A DNA stretch of 64,000 bases from Polyangiaceae bacterium (GTDB taxonomy: Bacteria > Myxococcota_A > Polyangia > Polyangiales > Polyangiaceae), in NCBI GenBank assembly GCA_041389725.1, contig JAWKRG010000014.1, forward strand, positions 124,001-188,000, in the 5' to 3' direction. The notes under the pieces were generated by a model. It saw nothing but the letters and a program-made list of their open reading frames with translations, was not told the origin of the DNA and made no database searches. Below are positions 1 to 8,899 of this stretch, piece after piece; the first letter of the stretch is position 1; each line of letters starts with the position of its first letter. The position numbers and the translations under genes were made by a program.

Positions 1-531
1 ATCGAGCGTTCCCTCGCAACAACTCCGCGGAAGAAGAAGGAGCGGCTGAGACAGAAGCACTCCAAGCCGATCCTCCAGCGCTTCTTCTCATGGTGCGACG
101 ACATCTGGCCATTGCTGCACGATGACTCACCGATCTTCGATGCGGTGCGGTACTCACGCAATCAGCGCGTGGGACTGCAACGCTTTCTCGACGACGGGCG
201 TCTCCCCATCCACAACAACATCAGCGAGTTGAATCTCAGAAGGCAGGCGATCGGCCGCAAGAATTGGCTCTTCGTCGGCAGCGAGGACGGCGCGGCAGCC
301 AACGTGGCCTTCACCTCGCTGCTCGCCAGTTGCCGCATGCACGATGTGGAGCCGTGGAGCTACCTCCGCGACCTCCTGTGCTTGCTGCCTGACTGGCCGG
401 CGCACCGCCTGCTCGAGTTGTCGCCCTTGCACTGGACTGCGACGGCACAGCTGCCCGAGGTCCAGCGTGCCCTCCACGACAACGTCTACCGCCGCCTCAC
501 GCTGCTCGGCGCCCCGGCTGCCGGCGGCTAG
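1..531 (+). CDS. IS66 TnpC transposase, C-terminal part (partial at window edge)
   Basis: The reading frame is open from base 1 to the TAG at 529-531; the true start lies left of the window. Visible are the third catalytic acidic residue in NNISELNLRRQ, the conserved GRKNWLFVGSEDGA segment and the small IS66 C-terminal domain (VEPWSYLRDLL). The first two Asp residues of the DDE triad are outside the window, so whether this copy is intact cannot be judged. It matches the C-terminus of the 8900-10578 and 28117-28630 copies, with only a few base changes. Confidence 0.85.
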   Translation: MERSLATTPRKKKERLRQKHSKPILQRFFSWCDDIWPLLHDDSPIFDAVRYSRNQRVGLQRFLDDGRLPIHNNISELNLRRQAIGRKNWLFVGSEDGAAANVAFTSLLASCRMHDVEPWSYLRDLLCLLPDWPAHRLLELSPLHWTATAQLPEVQRALHDNVYRRLTLLGAPAAGG

Positions 532-577
532 CAGCAGCCCGCTCCGCTGTCAGCAACGCGATTCGCCGAACGGATAC
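1..577 (+). mobile_element. IS66-family element copy A, right part only
   Basis: This is the right-hand end of an IS66 element that enters from outside the window. It is nearly identical to 9985-10555 and 28117-28676, and all three copies stop matching at the same terminal sequence, ending CGAACGGATAC. That terminus is the reverse complement of the left end seen at 8068, so it is the element's inverted repeat. The right border abuts a truncated IS3 orfB at 578. Confidence 0.85.
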
Positions 578-1000
578 GACACGCCGCGCGTGCAGGTCGA
601 CCATCGCTGCCAGGTACGTCCAGCCCGCCAGAGTCCAGATGGCGGTCACATCAGTGACCCAAACCTCGTTGGGCTCATCCACGTCAAACTGGCGAGCGAG
701 CAGGTTGGGCGCGATCGGGTCCGTGTGCTCCGAGTCCGTCGCGCGACGGAAGCGACGCTTGCGACGAGCTTCGAGCCCATTTTCCCGGATGATGCGTTCG
801 ACTCGTTTACGCCCGACCTTGATGTTGCGCGCGCGGAGGTCGGCGTGAACGCGTGGGCTGCCGTACGTGCGCCGACTGCGCTTGTGCGAAGCTGTGATCT
901 GCACTGCGAGCTGCGCGTCACTGGTTGCTCGCGCCGGAGCGGGGCGGTTCAGCCAAGCGTAGAAGCCGCTACAAGACACGTCGAGCACGGAGCACAACAC
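578..1000 (-). pseudogene. IS3-family OrfB transposase, truncated by IS66
   Basis: This is the N-terminal half of an IS3-type DDE transposase. It begins with LCSVLDVSCSGFYAWLNR, has the HTH_21-type segment (RRTYGSPRVHADL) and reaches the first catalytic Asp (EVWVTDVTAI) before running into IS66 sequence at 577. The second Asp and the Glu are missing, so it cannot be active. Sequence in the OrfB frame continues upstream of the ATG (FEFIRAEKAYFPTTV), consistent with the usual OrfA-OrfB fusion by -1 frameshifting; an A-rich run (GGAAAAC) in the overlap is a candidate slip site, but that is inference. Confidence 0.8.
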
Positions 1001-1368
1001 GGTGGTGGGAAAGTACGCCTTCTCCGCGCGGATGAACTCGAACCTCGCGAGTTTTCCTTCGCGAAGAAGGCCGCTGCTTCTTTTAGAATCTCGCGCTCCA
1101 TTTGCAGTCGCTTGTTCTCGCGACGCAGCCTAGCCAACTCGGCACGCTCGTCAGTCGTGAGTGCGCCTGGGGGGCCTTCGCCCGCGTCGACCTCGGCCCG
1201 CTTCACCCATGCGCGCAGAGCCGTCTCAGTGAGGTCGAGGTCAACCGCAACCTGCGCGATGGTGCGGTCACCAACCTTGCAGAGCCGCACTGCCTCCGCC
1301 TTGAACGCCGGATCGAAATGTCGTCGCTGGCGTCGTGCCTTCCTACCCTTGCGAATCTTCTTGTCCAT
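949..1368 (-). CDS. IS3-family OrfA (DNA-binding subunit)
   Basis: A 139-aa OrfA of an IS3-like element. The N-terminus holds the Tnp_1-type helix-turn-helix (FDPAFKAEAVRLCKVGDRTIAQVAVDLDL), followed by a leucine-zipper-like heptad region (ELARLRRENKRLQMEREILKEAAAFF) that normally mediates multimerisation with OrfAB. The ATG at 1368 is preceded by CAGGAGTGATCC, a plausible ribosome-binding site. Its 3' end overlaps orfB in another frame, as usual for IS3. OrfA itself looks complete, but the element is dead because orfB is truncated. Confidence 0.8.
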   Translation of the reverse strand: MDKKIRKGRKARRQRRHFDPAFKAEAVRLCKVGDRTIAQVAVDLDLTETALRAWVKRAEVDAGEGPPGALTTDERAELARLRRENKRLQMEREILKEAAAFFAKENSRGSSSSARRRRTFPPPCCAPCSTCLVAASTLG

Positions 1369-1479
1369 GGATCACTCCTGGCGCATTGTCGCGCCTGTTG
1401 GGGTGTCCACGAAAGCGGGGGAAGATCATATTGACCACGACTGACCGGCGCTGTCCAGAAAACGGGGCGGTTTCGGTGA

Positions 1480-1901
1480 GTGTCCGAGACGTTTCGCGTC
1501 CTTCAGTGTGGTCGATGCCGCAAGCAGCTCAGGCTGTGTCGGCGGTGTGATCGGGGCCAGCGCTACTGCGAGCTTTGTAGCGCTTCCCAGCGACGGGAGG
1601 GCCTTCGCCAAGCTGGAGGCGCTATCAGCGCGCTCGGCGGGGAGCGCGGCTGCACGCGGCGCGGATGCAACGGTTTCGGGAGCGGGCCAAGTTGCGGGCT
1701 CCGAAAGTGACGCATCAGACGGTGACGGAAGGCGCGCAGCCGGGCATCAGCGTGACCGATGACGCCAGCCAAAGCATCGAGGTGGCAGCCACTCAGCACT
1801 GCAGCTTCGCGGACGTGTCACGTTGCTCGCTGTGTCGGGAGCCGCTACCTGCTTGGGCTCAGCTGCGGCCTGCACGCTCCCGACGACAGCGCTCCCCATG
1901 A
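1480..1901 (+). pseudogene. Frameshifted small zinc-finger-like ORF upstream of IS21-type istA
   Basis: The first frame encodes two CxxC-type clusters (CGRCRKQLRLCRRCDRGQRYC..C), then the frame is lost near 1615. The continuation in another frame reads RYQRARRGARLHAARMQRF followed by VTHQ, which looks like the natural continuation of one small protein. I associate such Cys-cluster ORFs with IS21-like transposition genes in myxobacteria, but that is memory, not a search. It directly precedes an IstA remnant. With one indel it cannot give the full product, so I call it a pseudogene; the function is unknown. Confidence 0.5.
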
Positions 1902-1937
1902 GTGCCGCTCGGTCCGCCCCGCCACTGAGGAGGGCCC

Positions 1938-2675
<738 letters not shown>

Positions 2676-2689
2676 CCGCGGGTCTTGGG

Positions 2690-3330
2690 GATCGCCAACA
2701 GAGCGCGCGGGCGGCAAGCGTCCAGGCTGCAGCCCACGCTCGCCGAAGGCTTGTCGAAGCAGCTCGCAGTGGCGACGCCATCGCGCTCGAGGGAGTGCGC
2801 CTCATCGCGCCGCTCTTCGAAGTCGAGCGCGCTTCGAAACTTGCCGGCGACAACGCCACGCAGTGCCTTGCCCGACGCCGCGAGCAGAGCAAGCCCATCG
2901 TCGCAAACACTCCGTGCTTGGATCGACGAGCAGCGCGACCTCGCTCCGCCAAAGACAGCTTCGGGCGCGCCCTCGGTTACCTGCATCGCCAGTGGCAGCG
3001 ACTGACGCTGTTCCTCGAAGATGGAAACATCGAGCTCACAAACAACCGCCGGGAACGCGAGCTGCTCAGACTCGTCCTCGGGCGGAAAAGATTGGCTTTT
3101 CACCTGGCTCGATGACGGCGGCGAGCGCACCGCCACCATTCTCACCATCATCGCCACGTGCATCGCGCACGAGGTCAATCCCCGCGCGTATCTGCATCTG
3201 GTCACGACGCCTCGTCGTCCAGGGCTGGCCACAGCAAAAGCTCCGCGACCTGCTTCCGGATCGAATGCTCGTTGCTCACCCCGAGCTCTACGTCGGCGAG
3301 TCGGCTCAGCTGCCCTCGTCGGCCGATTCG
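2690..3330 (+). pseudogene. IS66-like TnpC C-terminal remnant with several frameshifts
   Basis: Pieces of an IS66-type transposase can be followed across three frames: AHARRRLVEAARSGDA, then ALGYLHRQWQRLTLFLEDG and IELTNNRRERELLR, then KDWLFTWLDDGGERTATI and CIAHEVNPRAYL, then VQGWPQQKLRDLLPDRM. The order matches the end of TnpC (second half of the DDE domain, Glu in the IELTNNRRE segment, C-terminal domain). At least two frame changes and loss of the N-terminal half make it non-functional. It belongs to a different IS66 subgroup from the three near-identical copies in this window. Confidence 0.7.
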
Positions 3331-3794
3331 CTCGTGCTCGACAGTAGACCCTCGGGCAGCGCGGCCACGGGTTCCCCGGCCGGCGCCTCGCTGACATCAT
3401 CGTTGATGGCTTCGCGGATCACTCGATCCGTCAACTCCTGCAAGTGCGCCTCGAGCTCCTCGGACAGCGCGAGGAACTCTGGCCACAGCGTGCGCTCTTG
3501 AAACGTCTTCGGCGCCCTCACCAGCACCGTGCTGTAGCGTCGCCCGGGCTCCCGATACGGCTGCAGTCCGTAGCGCCGGCACAGTGCCACGAACAACTTC
3601 CGACTCCACGGATCGTGCAACGAGTAGCGGAAGACTTCGTCTTGCTCGCGGCTCCGCACCTCTGCGAGTCGAGCACGGATCCGCTCAGCCGCCCGCCGCG
3701 CCGCCTCACGCTCCCCCTCGACCTTCGTCCCGGCGTGCAGCGCCTCGATCTTGCGAAGTTTCTCCAGCAACGTCCCGTCGAGCGGCAACCTCAT
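3306..3794 (-). CDS. DUF2786-like accessory protein of an IS66-type remnant
   Basis: About 162 aa, starting at the ATG at 3794. The N-terminal half (LLEKLRKIEALHAGTKVEGE, then AARRAAERIRARL) looks like the DUF2786 helical motif; the rest (FRYSLHDPWSRKLFVALCRR) is a conserved-looking alpha/beta segment, with an acidic tail. The frame is open further upstream into IS66 TnpC debris, so the start is chosen from where IS66 similarity ends. I take it as a passenger gene of the decayed IS66-like element next to it. Function unknown. Confidence 0.5.
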   Translation of the reverse strand: MRLPLDGTLLEKLRKIEALHAGTKVEGEREAARRAAERIRARLAEVRSREQDEVFRYSLHDPWSRKLFVALCRRYGLQPYREPGRRYSTVLVRAPKTFQERTLWPEFLALSEELEAHLQELTDRVIREAINDDVSEAPAGEPVAALPEGLLSSTSESADEGS

Positions 3795-3799
3795 GTCGC

Positions 3800-4945
3800 C
3801 CAAGCAACGACGGCCGCCCCCCTGCGTCACCCTCCGCCCCTGCGCAGCCTTGCGCAGCCCAAGCGCAAGCTCAAAGCACCACGCCGCTCGTGGAGGGGTT
3901 ACGATGCGCCTGAGAGACGCTTCGGCAACGTTGTTGTCCGGCGGGATCGTCGGGTGTCGCGGGAATACGCCAAGCTCGCGAAAGTCTTGAGCAGGTAGCG
4001 GATGGCCTTTCCCATGCCCGAGCGCGGAGGAAAGCCTCCGCGGTGTCGGCGCCCCCAACAAAGCAGCTTGAGGGACCGGGTCTTGTCGATGCGCATCTGC
4101 AGGTGTGCAGGCGTGCCGAGGATGCCTGCGGCTTTGGCACTGGCCTCGAGCTTGTAGATCTCGCCGATCAAGTCCAGGGCTTCAGTGGTTTCGGGGTGCT
4201 CGGACTGCTCGAAGATCTTTCGCCGTGCATGAGCCAAGCATCCTGCACGGAGGCGGCGCCCCGGTGCCGCGACCTTGTTGTGTCCGGTGTACTGGTCGAC
4301 AACGAGGCGACCTTGGGAACCTCCAAGCACCGCCTCCGGTACGCTACCGCTGCGAGTCGTGGCGTAGCGATACACGACGAAGGTCGGCGTGACGAAGGTC
4401 CACATGTATGCGCGCTTGTCGAGGCCTTGCTGTCGAGCACTGGTCTCGTTCGCGTGGACGTCTTCGGCTTCGGGCACGTGACGCAGCATGGCGTCGTACA
4501 GCGGCTGCAACTCGCCAGCGCCGCGATGCAAGAGCGAGCACATCGTGCTGCGCGAGATCGGAATGCCCAGAGTCTTGTAGGCCTTCTCCAGTCGATACTG
4601 CGGGTTGGTGTCTCCGCACTTGTTGACGATGAGGTGCGCGATGAAGCTCGGGGCGTAGCGTGTCTTTTCCCCGACTCGCTCGGACGATGTAGCCGCAACG
4701 ACACGACAGCGTTTCACGCTGGAAGATCCGACGACGGAAACGCCCCGCGCCACTGCGTCCCCATCAGTCCGCACCGGCAGCACTTGGACCCCGCTTCCGC
4801 GCCCCTCACGCCGCGACTTGTAGATGTGGTACTTCAGCGCAGCTACGGTAACTCCGTGCTGTTTGGCGATCTGGGTGTGAGCCCGCCCCGAGCGCTCCGC
4901 CGCCGCGACGATTGCCGTCCACTTCCTGTCTGCCCGACGTGCCAT
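3800..4945 (-). pseudogene. IS66-like transposase with N-terminal HTH, frameshifted
   Basis: The N-terminus is a TnpA-like helix-turn-helix (RSGRAHTQIAKQHGVTVAALK) fused to a TnpC-like core: the zinc-binding region and much of the linker are missing, then come RSTMCSLLHRGAGELQPLYD, GRLVVDQYTGHNK (Asp) and the CLAHARRKIFEQSEHPETTE segment. After about 3985 the frame changes; the Glu-containing PPDNNVAEASLRRI is in a second frame and the rest is lost. So it is a dead element on the minus strand, opposite in direction to the remnants before it. Confidence 0.7.
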
Positions 4946-5348
4946 CGCCCGCCAGCATCCTGCCCCGCGCCTCGACCGCGAAGGCCGTCCATGTCGGGAC
5001 GGTTACACCCTCGGCAACGTCGGTATGGCGGCGGAGGCATGGGCGGCGCATGCTTGAGCACCGCCGCCTTCAACTCTTCCTGCGAGGGTAGCTCTGCCGG
5101 CCGCAGCACCGCCGCCTTCGAGAGCGCCTTGCGGTAAGGGCTCTCCGTGCTCCGTCCCATGCTCAAGCTCGCGTGCCAGTTCGCGGCCTTGGTGCCGCTC
5201 CGGCAAAGTCGCACCAACTCGCGAAGCCAGCCCCGGAACGCTTGTCCAGTATGCTGCGCCCACTCTTGACAACCCAGCGTGGGGCCGGGGTGAACGCTCG
5301 TTCCCCCAGAAGTGGCTCAACTCGACATGCACGCCCCTAGGCTCGCGC
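4946..5348. other. Gene-poor stretch, IS debris
   Basis: No convincing intact gene. On the minus strand an open stretch reads GCQEWAQHTGQAFRGWL and later PSQEELKAAVLKHAPPMPPP, the style of small upstream ORFs of IS66-like elements, but without a clear start or stop context. I regard it as the decayed left part of the preceding element. Confidence 0.4.
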
Positions 5349-6152
5349 GTGGAGACTTTTCCGGAACCGCGCTACTGTACCGCTCGGGAGGGTGTAGTGG
5401 TTCGAGACGGTGGCGACAAGCGCAAGCAGGAGGAGCCGTCGTCGCGCCCGCCTCCCGGGTCGAACACCGATACCGAAGGACCGTTCCGGCTGCTGCTCGT
5501 CGACGACGAGAAGACGTTCTTGCGCACGCAACAACGCGTGCTCCGGGGCATCGGGTTCAAGGTCGACACGGTCACTGCTGGCGCTGAGGCGGTCGAGTGG
5601 GCGAGGCACAATGAATGCGACGCGTTCCTCGTCGATGTAGCAATGGAACCGACTGACGGACATTCGACATGCCTCCAACTACGCGCCCTCGACCCCGAGT
5701 CTGTCGTCATCATGCTCACTGCGGTTGACACCGACGACGCCAGGCTTGCTGCAATCGAGGCTGGCGCAACCGACTACCTACTCAAGAGCGCGAGCTGCGC
5801 GCTGCTGGGCGCGCGGATTCGCCAGCGTATTCGTGAAAAACGGTCACGGTCGAACCCACCGCGGCCTTTGCAGTCCGGTCGCCTGACGGCGGACCCATCG
5901 ACGCGCGCTGTATTCATCGACAGGGTCAGGGTCGACTTGTCCGAAGAAGAGTCCGCGCTGTTTTGGTTCTTGGTCTCTTCACCGGGCAAGTGGTACCGCG
6001 CGGAAGAAATCCGGGAGGCGCTGCACCTCGACGGGAAGAGTCGATCCACCCAGCGAGCGCTACAGCGTTTGCGAAAACTGCTCGGTGAAGTCGGTGGCGC
6101 AATCCAAGTGGCAAAAGGGCGAGGCTACTGCTTTGGCCCGACAGAGATTTGA
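5349..6152 (+). CDS. OmpR/PhoB-type response regulator, orphan
   Basis: A two-domain response regulator. The receiver covers about residues 45-165: acidic pair Asp52/Asp53 (LLLVDDEKTF), phosphoacceptor Asp96 (FLVDVAMEP), Thr124 (IMLTA) and Lys146 (DYLLKSA). A winged-helix Trans_reg_C-like domain follows (about 185-267), ending KGRGYCFGP, the usual wing. The first 40 residues are non-conserved, so the true start may be internal. No histidine kinase lies nearby, so the input is unknown. Three direct repeats directly after the stop (6166-6220), upstream of a secreted protease gene, could be its operator. Cytoplasmic transcription factor; target inferred only from position. Confidence 0.85.
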   Translation: METFPEPRYCTAREGVVVRDGGDKRKQEEPSSRPPPGSNTDTEGPFRLLLVDDEKTFLRTQQRVLRGIGFKVDTVTAGAEAVEWARHNECDAFLVDVAMEPTDGHSTCLQLRALDPESVVIMLTAVDTDDARLAAIEAGATDYLLKSASCALLGARIRQRIREKRSRSNPPRPLQSGRLTADPSTRAVFIDRVRVDLSEEESALFWFLVSSPGKWYRAEEIREALHLDGKSRSTQRALQRLRKLLGEVGGAIQVAKGRGYCFGPTEI

Positions 6153-6165
6153 GCAGAGTAGCATG

Positions 6166-6220
6166 TCGTTGTTTGTCGCTTTGAGTCGTTGCTTGTCGCC
6201 GACGCGTCGTTGCTTGTCGC
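6166..6220 (+). repeat. Three 14-bp direct repeats, candidate regulator-binding site
   Basis: TCGTTGTTTGTCGC at 6166, TCGTTGCTTGTCGC at 6186 and the same again at 6207. Start-to-start distances of 20 and 21 bp are about two helical turns, so all three face the same side of the DNA. They lie between the response-regulator stop (6152) and the protease start (6304). Such an array fits cooperative binding by an OmpR-type dimer, which is inference. Confidence 0.6.
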
Positions 6221-6303
6221 CAAGCCGGAGAGGCCCTCTAGTACTTGGGCACACAATGGCATTTGTCATGTGGCTTTCAGCAACGGACTGCTAGCTTTGG
6301 TGC

Positions 6304-7545
6304 ATGACGTACGGAAACGTGAAGCTACGAAACTCGCCCGGGGCTGCAACAGTTGTGGTGTCCGTCGTCTGCTTGCAGTGGGCTACGGCATGCTCAGACG
6401 CTGATGCGCCTCAAAATCTCTCACGGTCGAGCCGCGAGTATCAGGAGAACCTGGTATCCCGGGTCAGTCCAGTCCAGCCGACGATTCTCGACGAGCACCA
6501 AGCAGTGATCAAACCAACCCAAACGGGCACCATGGCGAAACCGTCCTGGGAGAACGCTGGTGACGGAAATGAGCAGGCCTCGCCGAGTCCGCCAGGAGAG
6601 GTCACGCAGTTCGATGTCGAGCAACAGGTGCGCCGTCAACTGCGCTACAACCCCGCGGCGCTGTCCGTGCTGGCGGAACAACTGGTTCCTGCCGGCATTG
6701 CAGACGCTGTGCGTCCCGACGCCATCCATCCTGTAGCCCCTCAGAGTGTCACCACCGGATGGTCAGCGCCGTATTCTTGGAGCAACGGCGTTGACGACCG
6801 TGTTGACCTGTCCAGCGCAACCGGCTGGCATCTGAATACCATCGGCCGACTGTGGGGGGTCGGTGGTTGCACCGCGACTTTCTTTGGACGCCGACTCGCA
6901 ATCACCGCCGCACATTGCATCGTTGACTCCGCGGGCAACTATGTTGCGGGTGTATTCATTCCAGCGGTAAAGGGTGCGAGCTGGCCCTATTCGATCCAGA
7001 ACGTCGTCGGGGCGTGGTGGGGTGGACAGTACATCGCAAAGTGCACGAACGGCGCACCTGGGTACTGGAGCGATTGCGTGCCTGAGGACTGGGCGCTGAT
7101 CCTCCTTGAAGACAACTTCCCCTTGGGTCACCCGGGTTGGATGGGATTTGCCTGGCTCGGGGAAAGTGACATTCAATCGTGGAACAAGAGTAGCATTGGC
7201 TATCCAGGGTGTTTCGAGAACAACTCACCAGCGAACTGCCAACAAGAACACCGATATGGTCAATTCTATGGCTGTACCTTCGGCCAGTTTCTCTACCCCC
7301 GAAATGGGTTCAACAACGGCTTCACGCACGGATGCGACAACGGCCCGGGCCACTCCGGGTCTGGAATCTTCACGACTGGCCTGGGTTCCTTCCACATTTT
7401 CGGCGTCGACACAAATCAGCGCTGCACGACGTGCACCATCGCCGAGGAGCCCAACAGCTCGGTTCGCCTCAATCCCGCCCTGGACAAGCGGCTTGACAGC
7501 TTCATATTTAACTTGATGGTCAACCTCCGGGCAGTCTACCCGTGA
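6304..7545 (+). CDS. Secreted trypsin-like serine protease (lipoprotein)
   Basis: 413 aa. The N-terminus has a hydrophobic stretch ending in the lipobox-like WATAC, so it is probably a lipoprotein exported and anchored at the cell surface. After about 150 poorly conserved residues comes a chymotrypsin/V8-fold protease: catalytic His in AITAAHCIVD, Asp in EDWALILLE, Ser in GPGHSGSGIF. Several Cys residues (CFENNSPANC, CTTC) could form disulfides. The layout resembles glutamyl-endopeptidase-like S1 proteases; substrate preference cannot be read here. It follows the response regulator and the three-fold repeat, so regulation by that factor is possible. Confidence 0.8.
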   Translation: MTYGNVKLRNSPGAATVVVSVVCLQWATACSDADAPQNLSRSSREYQENLVSRVSPVQPTILDEHQAVIKPTQTGTMAKPSWENAGDGNEQASPSPPGEVTQFDVEQQVRRQLRYNPAALSVLAEQLVPAGIADAVRPDAIHPVAPQSVTTGWSAPYSWSNGVDDRVDLSSATGWHLNTIGRLWGVGGCTATFFGRRLAITAAHCIVDSAGNYVAGVFIPAVKGASWPYSIQNVVGAWWGGQYIAKCTNGAPGYWSDCVPEDWALILLEDNFPLGHPGWMGFAWLGESDIQSWNKSSIGYPGCFENNSPANCQQEHRYGQFYGCTFGQFLYPRNGFNNGFTHGCDNGPGHSGSGIFTTGLGSFHIFGVDTNQRCTTCTIAEEPNSSVRLNPALDKRLDSFIFNLMVNLRAVYP

Positions 7546-7602
7546 CCGCGCAGCTCACGGAATTGCGGACCGCACGGGCAGGCAGGAAATAGTGAGTCAA
7601 CG

Positions 7603-8010
7603 ATGCAAATTCCCTCTTGTGCGGCCGTAGCGGCAGTTCTCTCAGCGGTGATCCTACCGAGTGCCGGGTGCGCTTCGGAAGACACGAACGGGGCAAACCA
7701 AGGCGAAGCCGGTGCGCAGAGCTTTCTGCACAGGCCCGCAGGCTGCTTGCCGAACCTGGCGCTTTCGTGCGTCCAAGACATGTGCAGAGAGGAAAAACAG
7801 AACTGCGGTGGCAACACATCCCCGCTGGATGAAAACGGCTGCTACAGGCCTAAGTGCAAAGGAGACCAGGATTGTTCCGCGGATGAGAAGTGCCGCGAGA
7901 TCACCTATTCCGCAGTGAGTTGTGGGTTCGAACCGCCCGGAAGCGATCAATGTGTATGCGGCACGAATCTGTCGCTCCTAACGGAGCTTATGTGTTTTCC
8001 AAGACCATAA
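7603..8010 (+). CDS. Small Cys-rich lipoprotein
   Basis: 135 aa with a signal peptide ending in LPSAGC, a clear lipobox. The mature part has about a dozen Cys residues in spaced pairs (CLPNLALSCVQDMC, CYRPKCKGDQDC, CREITYSAVSCG), resembling the disulfide-rich modules common in myxobacterial surface lipoproteins. It lies 57 bp after the protease gene in the same direction, possibly co-transcribed. No function can be assigned. Confidence 0.65.
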   Translation: MQIPSCAAVAAVLSAVILPSAGCASEDTNGANQGEAGAQSFLHRPAGCLPNLALSCVQDMCREEKQNCGGNTSPLDENGCYRPKCKGDQDCSADEKCREITYSAVSCGFEPPGSDQCVCGTNLSLLTELMCFPRP

Positions 8011-8164
8011 GCTGGATTACGGCATCGGGACGCTTGGCAGGGCGGGACAGAGACGGGCAAGTACTATGTATCCGTTCGGCCAACCGCGTTCCTGACGTAG
8101 GGGCCGCCGCCATGGATCGATCGGGGCGTGCCGGACGATTCCACCAAGCGGGACCGCAGCAAGC

Positions 8165-8554
8165 GTGAGGTATGGGCGAAGCGGGTTGAGCGCTGGACAG
8201 GACAGCGGTCTGTCCGCTCGCGAGTTCTCGAGCGAGATCGGCGTCAACCAGCGGACGCTGATCTACTGGAAGTGGCGGCTTGGGAAAGAGGCCGGGGCGC
8301 CGAGCCGATCAACTGGACGCCGGGCAACGCCGGTGAAGTCCAAGGCAACATCCGCGCTGGCAGTGACCCCACGGGCACGAGCGGTCGCGCCAAAGCGGTC
8401 GGCGCCGAGGTTCATGGAGCTGGTGGCGGCTCCAGAAGAGCGGCCGGCTGAGCCCGTCGAGATCATCGTCAGGAGCGTCACGGTTCGCGTCCCGCAGACC
8501 GCAGCTGCCGATCTGGTTCGCCGCGCCTTCGAGTTCGCCGAGAAGCTCAAGTGA
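8165..8554 (+). CDS. tnpA: IS66 TnpA accessory protein
   Basis: 129 aa. The N-terminal helix-turn-helix (GLSAREFSSEIGVNQRTLIYWKWRLG) is the typical start of IS66 Orf1/TnpA; the C-terminal part ends in the conserved IRSVTVRVP-like strand and LVRRAFEFAEKLK helix. It overlaps tnpB by 4 bases (ATGA), as usual in IS66. TnpA is required for IS66 transposition; its biochemical role is not well defined. Confidence 0.8.
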   Translation: MRYGRSGLSAGQDSGLSAREFSSEIGVNQRTLIYWKWRLGKEAGAPSRSTGRRATPVKSKATSALAVTPRARAVAPKRSAPRFMELVAAPEERPAEPVEIIVRSVTVRVPQTAAADLVRRAFEFAEKLK

Positions 8555-8847
8555 TTCCCGTCACGACGCGGATCTTCGTCTGCCCTGAGCCGCAGGACAT
8601 GCGGCGCTCTTTCGACGGCCTCGCGCTGGCCGCTCGCGAGCATCTGGGCGAGGACCCTCAGAGTGGTGCGCTGTTCGCGTTCATCAACAAGCGCAAGAAT
8701 CGACTGAAGGTGTTGTGGTTCGACAGCAACGGCTATTGCATCTTGTACAAGCGCTTGCATCGCGCTCGCTTCCAGGTCCCTGGCTCGCGCACGCTAGATC
8801 CATCGAAGCTTGGTGTGCTGCTGCGCGGTGTAGAAAACGTACGGTGA
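8551..8847 (+). CDS. tnpB: IS66 TnpB (Orf2) protein
   Basis: 98 aa, a little shorter than the common 110-120 aa. Family hallmarks are RIFVCPEPQDMRRSFDGLA at the start, then GALFAFINKRKNRLKVLWFD and YCILYKRLHRARF. Start overlaps the tnpA stop. The C-terminus (GVLLRGVENVR) is slightly truncated or diverged compared with the usual end. Required for transposition of IS66 elements; role unknown. Confidence 0.85.
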   Translation: MIPVTTRIFVCPEPQDMRRSFDGLALAAREHLGEDPQSGALFAFINKRKNRLKVLWFDSNGYCILYKRLHRARFQVPGSRTLDPSKLGVLLRGVENVR

Positions 8848-8899
8848 GATCGCTTTCACTCTTGACGTTCGATCGCGAGAGGATCATCACCAAGCGATC

